From: an uncultured Sutterella sp.
GTDB taxonomy: Bacteria; Pseudomonadota; Gammaproteobacteria; Burkholderiales; Burkholderiaceae_F
Direction of reading: 5' to 3'
Length of the DNA stretch: 13,996 bases
NCBI GenBank assembly: GCA_900767875.1
Contig: CAAGAT010000052.1
Location: 1 to 13,996, forward strand
The number at the start of each line of letters is the position of its first letter. Position 1 is the first letter of the stretch. Below the pieces are notes generated by a model. It had not been told where the DNA came from. It searched no databases and saw only the letters and a list, made by a program, of their open reading frames with translations. Both the position numbers and the translations under genes were made by a program. Of the stretch, positions 6,225 through 11,336 are shown piece by piece.

Positions 6225-6899
6225 ATGAAGAAGTTCCGTTGCAAGGTTTGCGGCTACATCTACGAAGGCGATGAACTGCCCGCCGACTACGTCTGCCCGC
6301 TGTGCCACAAGGGTGCCGAATACTTCGAGGAAGTCCAGGAAGCCCCGGCCGCCGGCAACGGCGCCAACGGCCTGGCCGGCACCAAGACGGCCGAAAACCT
6401 TGCTGCCGCGTTCGCCGGCGAATCCCAGGCTCGCAACAAGTACACGTACTTTGCCGAAGTGGCCCGCCGCGAAGGGTACGAGCAGCTCGCCGAGATTTTC
6501 CTCTCGACCGCCCGCAACGAACAGGAACACGCCCGTCTGTGGTTTGACCTGCTCGGCGGCATCGGCGATACGGCCGCCAATCTGAAGGCCGCCGCCGAAG
6601 GCGAAAACTACGAATGGACCGACATGTACGCCGGCTTTGCCAAGACGGCCGACGAAGAAGGGTTCCCGGACATCGCCGCCAAGTTCCGCCTCGTGGCCGC
6701 CATTGAAAAGACCCACGAAGAGCGCTACCGCAAGCTGCTCAACAACGTGCAGATGAAGCAGGTCTTCGAAAAGGGCGAAATGACGATGTGGGAATGCCGC
6801 ATCTGCGGTCACATCGTGGTCGGCAACGCCGCTCCCGACGTCTGCCCGGTCTGCCACTACGCGCAGAGCTTCTTTGAAGTGCGCAAGACCAACTACTGA
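6225..6899 (+). CDS. Rubrerythrin with rubredoxin domains at both ends
   Basis: Rubrerythrins are diiron peroxidases that reduce hydrogen peroxide to water in the cytoplasm of anaerobes and microaerophiles. Electrons pass through a rubredoxin-type Fe(Cys)4 site. Here the central four-helix domain carries E66 (AGESQARNKY), the E99/H102 pair in NEQEHA, and a second helix pair with EEG and EKTHEERY. The usual C-terminal rubredoxin domain is present (C191, C194, C207, C210), and there is a second Fe(Cys)4 domain at the N-terminus (C6, C9, C24, C27 in CKVCGY...CPLC). Both are of the short-loop type. The architecture recalls Campylobacter desulforubrerythrin, but the N-terminal domain here is rubredoxin-like, not desulforedoxin-like. 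A strong AGGAGA site supports the start. It appears monocistronic, with its own terminator. Confidence 0.95.
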   Translation: MKKFRCKVCGYIYEGDELPADYVCPLCHKGAEYFEEVQEAPAAGNGANGLAGTKTAENLAAAFAGESQARNKYTYFAEVARREGYEQLAEIFLSTARNEQEHARLWFDLLGGIGDTAANLKAAAEGENYEWTDMYAGFAKTADEEGFPDIAAKFRLVAAIEKTHEERYRKLLNNVQMKQVFEKGEMTMWECRICGHIVVGNAAPDVCPVCHYAQSFFEVRKTNY

Positions 6900-6945
6900 T
6901 CCCACGCGCAGGCCCGCCCGTAAGGGGCTCGCCTGACGCCTCGAC

Positions 6946-6994
6946 ACCGCCCGCCTCGGCCGGAGAGCTCTTCGGTCGGTTCGGGCGGTTTTTC
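6946..6994 (+). terminator. Rho-independent terminator of rubrerythrin
   Basis: ACCGCCCG (6946-6953) pairs with CGGGCGGT (6982-6989). An inner stem around the AGAGCTCT core extends it, and TTTTT follows from 6989. Its position 47 bases after the stop codon fits. Confidence 0.85.
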
Positions 6995-7080
6995 ATGCCC
7001 GGACGAGGGCGTCGGAGCCTATCGGTGCTTGTCGTGTTGGCTACAATCAAAAAGTAAGCATCCAATGTAGGGAAACGTCA

Positions 7081-8016
7081 TTGCCGACCGGTTTTTTCAC
7101 GCACGATCTGTGCCACAGCTGTGAGCAGGGGCACGACTCGCCCGAAACGCCCGAGCGCATCGAGGCCATTGAGGACCGCATGCTAGCCATGGGCCTCAAT
7201 CGCGTCGTCAAAGTGCTGCCGAGTACGGCGGCTCGGCTCGAGGATGTGTGCCGCGCCCACGATCCCGACTTTGTCGACGGTCTGCGCCAGGCGAGCCTTC
7301 GCGCGCGCACCGAGGGTGATCAGAAGATTTCGGACGACACCTACATCAACCCGATGAGTTTTGACGCGGCCATGAAAAGCGCCGGGGCGGCCATTGAGGC
7401 CGTCCGTCAGGTGTGCTCGGGCACGATCCGCAACGCCTTCGTGTGCGTGCGCCCGCCCGGACACCACGCCGGCCGCCGCTTTGCGCACGGCTTTTGCCTG
7501 ATCAATTCCGTGGCCTGTGCGGCCCTGTATGCCCTGGAGGTGCTGGGCCTCAAGCGTGTGGCCATCCTGGACTTTGACGTGCACCGCGCCGACGGCACCG
7601 AGGACATCGTCAAGGGCGACGAGCGCATCCAGCTTTTCAGCCTCTTTCAGGAGACGGCCTTTCCGTACGGCCTGGCGCCCGCGCACGAGGCCAACATCAT
7701 CAATGCGCCTATGCCCGAGGGCACGGACGGCGCCGATGTGATCCAGCTCGTCAACGAGGTGTGGCTCCCGAAGATCCTGGATTTTCGCCCTGAGCTCCTG
7801 CTCGTGAGCGCGGGCTTTGACGCGCACCGCGACGAAAAGCAGGCCCTTTTCAAGCTCACCGAATTTGACTATTCGTTCCTGACGATCGAGGCGATGCGCC
7901 TGGCGCGGGTCGTATGCGGGGGCAAGCTTGTAAGTGTGCTCGAGGGTGGCTACGACATCCGGTCCCTGGCCCGCAGCGCGGTGGCGCACCTGGCCACGCT
8001 CACGCGGGCGGCCTGA
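7081..8016 (+). CDS. Histone-deacetylase-fold (HDAC/AcuC-like) deacetylase
   Basis: A member of the arginase/deacetylase-fold superfamily of bacterial HDAC-like, AcuC or acetylpolyamine deacetylases, which remove acetyl groups using one zinc ion. Conserved signatures are H128-H129 in RPPGHHAG (catalytic dyad), GFCLINSVACAA, ILDFDVH with zinc ligands D166 and H168, SAGFDAH with the third ligand D247, and LEGGYD with the transition-state Tyr Y291. The usual DVHHGNGT motif reads DVHRADGT, so the residue after the zinc-binding His is Arg. The length of 311 residues is normal. The start is TTG, six bases after an AGGGAA ribosome-binding site (7069-7074). A -10-like TACAAT lies at 7042-7047 without a clear -35. 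The natural substrate cannot be told from sequence. Confidence 0.9.
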   Translation: MPTGFFTHDLCHSCEQGHDSPETPERIEAIEDRMLAMGLNRVVKVLPSTAARLEDVCRAHDPDFVDGLRQASLRARTEGDQKISDDTYINPMSFDAAMKSAGAAIEAVRQVCSGTIRNAFVCVRPPGHHAGRRFAHGFCLINSVACAALYALEVLGLKRVAILDFDVHRADGTEDIVKGDERIQLFSLFQETAFPYGLAPAHEANIINAPMPEGTDGADVIQLVNEVWLPKILDFRPELLLVSAGFDAHRDEKQALFKLTEFDYSFLTIEAMRLARVVCGGKLVSVLEGGYDIRSLARSAVAHLATLTRAA

Positions 8017-8135
8017 AGAGCTGAATATCCGTTCAAAAACCCGCGGGATTGCCCCTAACTTCAAACGAATTTCAGGCAAGGCTTTCGCAGAGTCTGTAAT
8101 ATGCTTTCTCGTTGTTTCAACTACGAATTGTTCGA

Positions 8136-8600
8136 ATGCGCATTGCCTTCAAATTGTTCGCTCCCGTTGCGCTGGCCTTTCTCGTCAGCGGCTGTCAGCA
8201 GCTTGACGGCGGCTGGAGTCCCTACGAGTACCGCTACGCCGACAACGCCGTGCGCGAAGTGTGCGTGAGCGTCACTCCCGCGGACAATCAGTCGCTGTGG
8301 CTGACCGTGCAGCAGGTGCTCACCGAAGAGGGCTTTGTGGTGCGCGAAATGAAGGCCGCCGAGGAGCGCTGCCCGCGAAGTCTCAAGTTCGATTTCCAAA
8401 CGGGCGGCTGGAGCAACCGCGTGGTGGCGGGCAACCTTGACTACATCCGCCTCATGCAGGGCAACCGCTATGAGGCCGTCGCCCGCGAAAAACTGCCAGA
8501 GGCCGGCTTCGGGGCTCCGGACGACGATCAAAAGCTGCTGGTGCGCTCTTTGGTGACGCGCATCTTCCCGCAGCCCGTGCCCTGGAAGAGCAAGCCTTAA
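8136..8600 (+). CDS. Small predicted lipoprotein of unknown function
   Basis: The ATG at 8136 begins a lipoprotein signal peptide. It has a short basic start (MRIAFK), a hydrophobic stretch and the lipobox LVSG-C, with Cys20 as the predicted lipidated residue. The mature part of about 135 residues is soluble. It has ADNAVREVCVSVTP, VLTEEGFVVREMKAAEERC and a Y-I-R-L-M-Q-G stretch, but I do not recognise the family. Two further Cys residues in the mature chain could form a disulphide. An in-frame TTG at 8112 would add eight residues in front and is less likely. A TAATAT box at 8097-8102 is a possible -10. Its stop codon overlaps the stop of gluQ on the other strand. Confidence 0.8.
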   Translation: MRIAFKLFAPVALAFLVSGCQQLDGGWSPYEYRYADNAVREVCVSVTPADNQSLWLTVQQVLTEEGFVVREMKAAEERCPRSLKFDFQTGGWSNRVVAGNLDYIRLMQGNRYEAVAREKLPEAGFGAPDDDQKLLVRSLVTRIFPQPVPWKSKP

Positions 8601-9469
8601 GGGACGTATTTTTCCGCCCACCGTTCACACGCCGCAGTCCAAAACGCCTGCGGCGTTTTGGCACCGATCTCACCTAAGCCCAGATGGCGGGCGGCGGCGT
8701 GCAGCGGACCCAGGGGGTCTTCGGTGGTGATGGCGGCCGCGTGCGTCTGTTTGGACAGTTTCGTGCCGTCGGGATTGAGGGCCAGGGCAATGTGCAGGTA
8801 CGCGGGCGTGGGCATGCCCAGGGCGCGCTGCAGATAGATCTGACGCAGGGTGTTGTCGAGCAGATCGTGACCCCTGACGACGTGCGTGATGCCCTGATCG
8901 GCGTCGTCGACCACGACGGCGAGCTGATAGGCCCACAGGCCATCGGCGCGGCGAACGACGAAGTCGCCGACGTCGCGCTCGATGTTTTCCGCAAAGCGCC
9001 CGCATCTGCGGTCCGTAAAGGCGATCTCTTCGTTCGTGGTGCGCACGCGAAGCGCGCGGGCCGGCCGGCCCAGCGTGCCGTGGCGGCAGGTGCCCGGGTA
9101 GACGTGAGAGGGCAGTCCGAGGGCCTGCTGGGCGGCGGCGATCTCCTTGCGCGAGCACGCGCACCCGTAGACGAGCCCCTTGGCCGTTAGTAGCGCCAGC
9201 GCCTTTTCATAAAGGGCACTGCGTCGGCTCTGCCAGACGATGGGCTCGTCGCTTGTCATGCCCAGCGCGGCCAGCGTCTCAATGATGCGGAGGTCGGCCC
9301 CGGGCATGTCGCGCGGCGGATCGATGTCCTCGATGCGAATGAGCCACGTGCCGTCGTGCGCGCGGGCGTCCAGATAGGATGCCAGGGCACACACGAGTGA
9401 GCCGAAATGCAGCAGACCGGTGGGGGAGGGGGCAAAGCGACCGCGGTAGGCTGGGGCTTGGGCGGACAT
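8597..9469 (-). CDS. gluQ: Glutamyl-queuosine tRNA(Asp) synthetase (GluQ-RS)
   Basis: A truncated paralogue of glutamyl-tRNA synthetase that activates glutamate and attaches it to queuosine 34 of tRNA-Asp. The 290-residue protein has the class I catalytic core but no anticodon-binding domain, as expected. Seen are FAPSPTGLLHFGSL (HIGH-type motif, H21), the E-D-I-D motif, a zinc site made by C103, C105, Y124 and C128 (CACSRKEI...YPGTC), GLWAYQLAVVVDDADQGITHVVRG, and KLSKQ as the KMSKS motif. The ATG at 9469 is chosen because relatives begin a few residues before the RGRFAPSPTG segment. No good Shine-Dalgarno is visible. A plausible own promoter lies upstream, between it and tRNA-Gly. Confidence 0.95.
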   Translation of the reverse strand: MSAQAPAYRGRFAPSPTGLLHFGSLVCALASYLDARAHDGTWLIRIEDIDPPRDMPGADLRIIETLAALGMTSDEPIVWQSRRSALYEKALALLTAKGLVYGCACSRKEIAAAQQALGLPSHVYPGTCRHGTLGRPARALRVRTTNEEIAFTDRRCGRFAENIERDVGDFVVRRADGLWAYQLAVVVDDADQGITHVVRGHDLLDNTLRQIYLQRALGMPTPAYLHIALALNPDGTKLSKQTHAAAITTEDPLGPLHAAARHLGLGEIGAKTPQAFWTAACERWAEKYVP

Positions 9470-9502
9470 GGGAAAAAAGAAACAATTCGCAAACAAAAAC
9501 GG

Positions 9503-9531
9503 ATTGTCCCACGGGAAAAGACCGCGAGCAA
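9503..9531 (-). promoter_or_regulatory. Candidate gluQ promoter
   Basis: On the minus strand TTGCTC (9526-9531) and GACAAT (9503-9508) are 17 bases apart, placing the transcription start about 25 bases before the ATG. I see no terminator between the tRNA-Gly gene and gluQ, so read-through from the tRNA promoter is also possible. Confidence 0.45.
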
Positions 9532-9559
9532 TGTTTTTTTAGCGTTAGGGGGAAGAAAT

Positions 9560-9635
9560 TGGAGCGGGAGACGAGTCTCGAACTCGCGACCTCAACCTTG
9601 GCAAGGTTGCGCTCTACCAACTGAGCTACTCCCGC
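9560..9635 (-). tRNA. tRNA-Gly (anticodon GCC)
   Basis: On the minus strand GCGGGAG opens the acceptor stem and CTCCCGC closes it, followed by discriminator T and an encoded CCA ending at 9560. The D arm has AGCTCAGTTGGTAGAGC, the anticodon stem CAACC/GGTTG holds TTGCCAA (anticodon GCC), and GTTCGAG is the T loop. All 76 bases fit a standard class I tRNA for GGC/GGU. Confidence 0.97.
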
Positions 9636-9649
9636 ATCTGAGAAGTCGT

Positions 9650-9677
9650 ATTTTACATAGGTTTTTGGAAATGTCAA
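9650..9677 (-). promoter_or_regulatory. Strong sigma-70 promoter of tRNA-Gly
   Basis: On the minus strand a perfect TTGACA (9672-9677) is followed after 16 bases by TAAAAT (9650-9655). Transcription would start about 7-8 bases before the mature tRNA. The rest of the gap to the porin gene (to 9779) contains an A9 run and no other element I can defend. Confidence 0.85.
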
Positions 9678-9779
9678 GAATTCCTCAAAAAAAAATCAAG
9701 ACCTAAAACCATTCCGCCCCTCGGACCTCCGAAGGCTCTCCTCATTCACCCTTCAGCAGACTTCGTCAAAGACAACATC

Positions 9780-10121
9780 ATGCAGTTTGGAAAAACGGCC
9801 GCTGCCCTTGCGTCGCTCCTCGCCGCAGGCACCTGTGCCGCTGCAGGCGTCAAGGTCTACGGCGCCATCGACACCGGCCTCACCTACAAGCACGTCGCCG
9901 AGAGCGGCGGCAACAGCCTGGAAATGACTTCGGGCAACTTCGCCGGTTCCCGCCTCGGCCTCAAGTGCTCCGAAGACCTGGGCAACGGTCTCTCCGTCGG
10001 CTTCATTCTTGAAAACGGCTCCAGCTCCGACAGCGGCGCGCTCGGCAAGGACGGCTCGATCTTCAACCGCGAGTCGCAGATCTATCTCAAGACCCGCTTC
10101 GGCACGTCGCGGTTGGCATAG
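9780..10121 (+). pseudogene. Outer-membrane porin, 3'-truncated
   Basis: The start of a trimeric general diffusion porin of the neisserial/Burkholderia type. An N-terminal signal peptide (basic MQFGK, hydrophobic Ala/Leu stretch) is followed by VKVYGAIDTGLTY, the first beta strand. GSRLGLKCSEDLGNGLSVGFILENG and FNRESQIYLKTRFGT are also typical. Family members have roughly 350-400 residues. Here similarity ends after FGT at about 10107, and the frame stops at TAG 10119-10121, so only strands 1-4 or so remain. The rest is replaced by an unrelated gene fragment on the minus strand. The protein could not form a barrel. Lack of a nearby intact copy suggests deletion, insertion or an assembly join. 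Confidence 0.85.
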
Positions 10122-11030
10122 AGAATCTGACCGTAGAACCAATTGGCCGTCATCTCAGGGAACGTGCGGGTGCAAAGCGATGCCTTCTGAGCGGCACGCG
10201 CCGTCTTGAAGGCGGCCGCCGGATCGTTTTCCATAACCAGCTGCCGCATGGCCGTGAGAATCATCCGGGGCCAGTCATCGTGCATGGTGCCCACGTAGGC
10301 CCAAGGGCTTTCGGAAAGCCAGAAGCCGTTGCGAAGAGAATAAAGCCTATTGATGGTTGACCTCGGCGTGCACGCCTGAATCAAGCCGAGTTGCTTGGCC
10401 GGCAATTCGACCGAAAAGATTCCGGTCGCCGTCAAGTCGAAGCTCTTCTTTGCGAGCCACTCAGCCCACTCATTCATCACCTCATCGGGCAGGATGACGA
10501 ACATGGGCCGGAACTTCGGATCCTCCAACCAAGCCTTGATCGTCTTCTTGAAGCTTAAGGGCCGTCCGGCTCGTCCATCAGCTTCCGAATCCCGGCGGTC
10601 TGATCTTCGACGGACTTGCCGTTCTTGAGGTCCGCACAGGCAGTGAAAATGCCGAACATGACATCAACAACATGAATGGCATTGCGATTGACCCTGGCGT
10701 ACCTCTCGCCGCGCCTTTGGACTTCGGCCTTGAAAATCTCGTGCGGATAACGATCGCCCATCTCCCAAAAGAAGTCTTCCGTGGGTAGGATGTCGAAGAC
10801 CTTGTTGTAGCGCGAAATCAACTCCATCCAGCCTGCCTTCTTCCAGTCGTTGAGCAGCTTTTTGACCCTCTCCTTCGTAATCTCGCGCAACTCGACTTGG
10901 CGTCCGTAGTCAATGGTGTCGAACCAGCTGTAGGAAAAAAACAGTCGAGAAGCAGTTGTTCTTTGGGATGCGTGATGGTTGGCGCGGGGCGGTTCTCCTG
11001 ATGGGTTCTTACGGCCAATGTTCGGGCTTC
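10107..11030 (-). pseudogene. Unrecognised gene fragment with frameshifts, 3'-truncated
   Basis: Two minus-strand frames join into one protein if one base is restored. Piece 1 ends KLMDEPDGP at TAA 10555. Piece 2 continues from about 10565 as PLSFKKTIKAWLEDPKF and runs through FVILPDEVMNEWAEWLAKK, QLGLIQACTP, LRNGFWLSESPWAYVG and NWFYGQILYANRDVP. It then hits the porin junction and ends by chance at 10082. Upstream, piece 1 reads YSWFDTIDYGRQVELREITKERV; a second one-base loss in a run of seven T (10935-10941) would join it to THPKEQLLLDCFF. The combined protein is soluble, about 280 residues, rich in Trp, Lys and Arg. I recognise no family. No credible start codon remains except TTG 10890. 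The frameshifts could be decay or homopolymer sequencing errors. Confidence 0.55.
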
Positions 11031-11336
11031 ATGCGGCCTAGGTTCGCGCAGATGCTTTCGGCTCGGATGCTGTCGGCGCAGGCGCGCTCTTGACTATGCG
11101 GAAGTCTACCCTCAAGAAGGGCAGATCCAGACGATTGACGTACCGTTTTAGAGAAATTCACGAAGACCGTCTGCTGAAAGTTGTCGAGCCGCACCATGTC
11201 TTCCTTCGAAAGCTCAAGGCCGAAGACATTGATGGGGAGATCTACAAAAGTTGAGAGGCGGCTTCGGTCGTGGAGGAGATGTATTTCAGCTCGACTTGGT
11301 AGACTGAAACTTTTGAGGACATGAGGGAGCTCAGGC
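11031..11336. other. Degenerate spacer upstream of the SWIM-SNF2 gene
   Basis: No secure gene is present. On the minus strand there are plausible-looking protein pieces in alternating frames: VSVYQVELKYISS from ATG 11322, then VDLPINVFGLELSKEDMVRLD, then LPFLRVDFRIVKSAP ending at a TAG near 11030. These could be another short frameshifted gene. On the plus strand an alternative 52-codon frame (11096-11254, MRKSTLKKGRSRR...) is very basic and has no ribosome-binding site. I cannot decide between them. The final bases hold GAGGGA (11323-11328), the ribosome-binding site of the next gene. Confidence 0.4.

Noticed and set aside
6036..6947. 303-codon minus-strand frame opposite rubrerythrin
   Set aside because: It is a shadow of the rubrerythrin gene, without ribosome-binding site or known motifs.
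10790..10940. TIR-like start FFSYSWFD in the minus-strand fragment
   Set aside because: The first residues recall a TIR domain, but the following sequence lacks the expected strand-helix pattern and catalytic Glu context. The resemblance is too short to claim.
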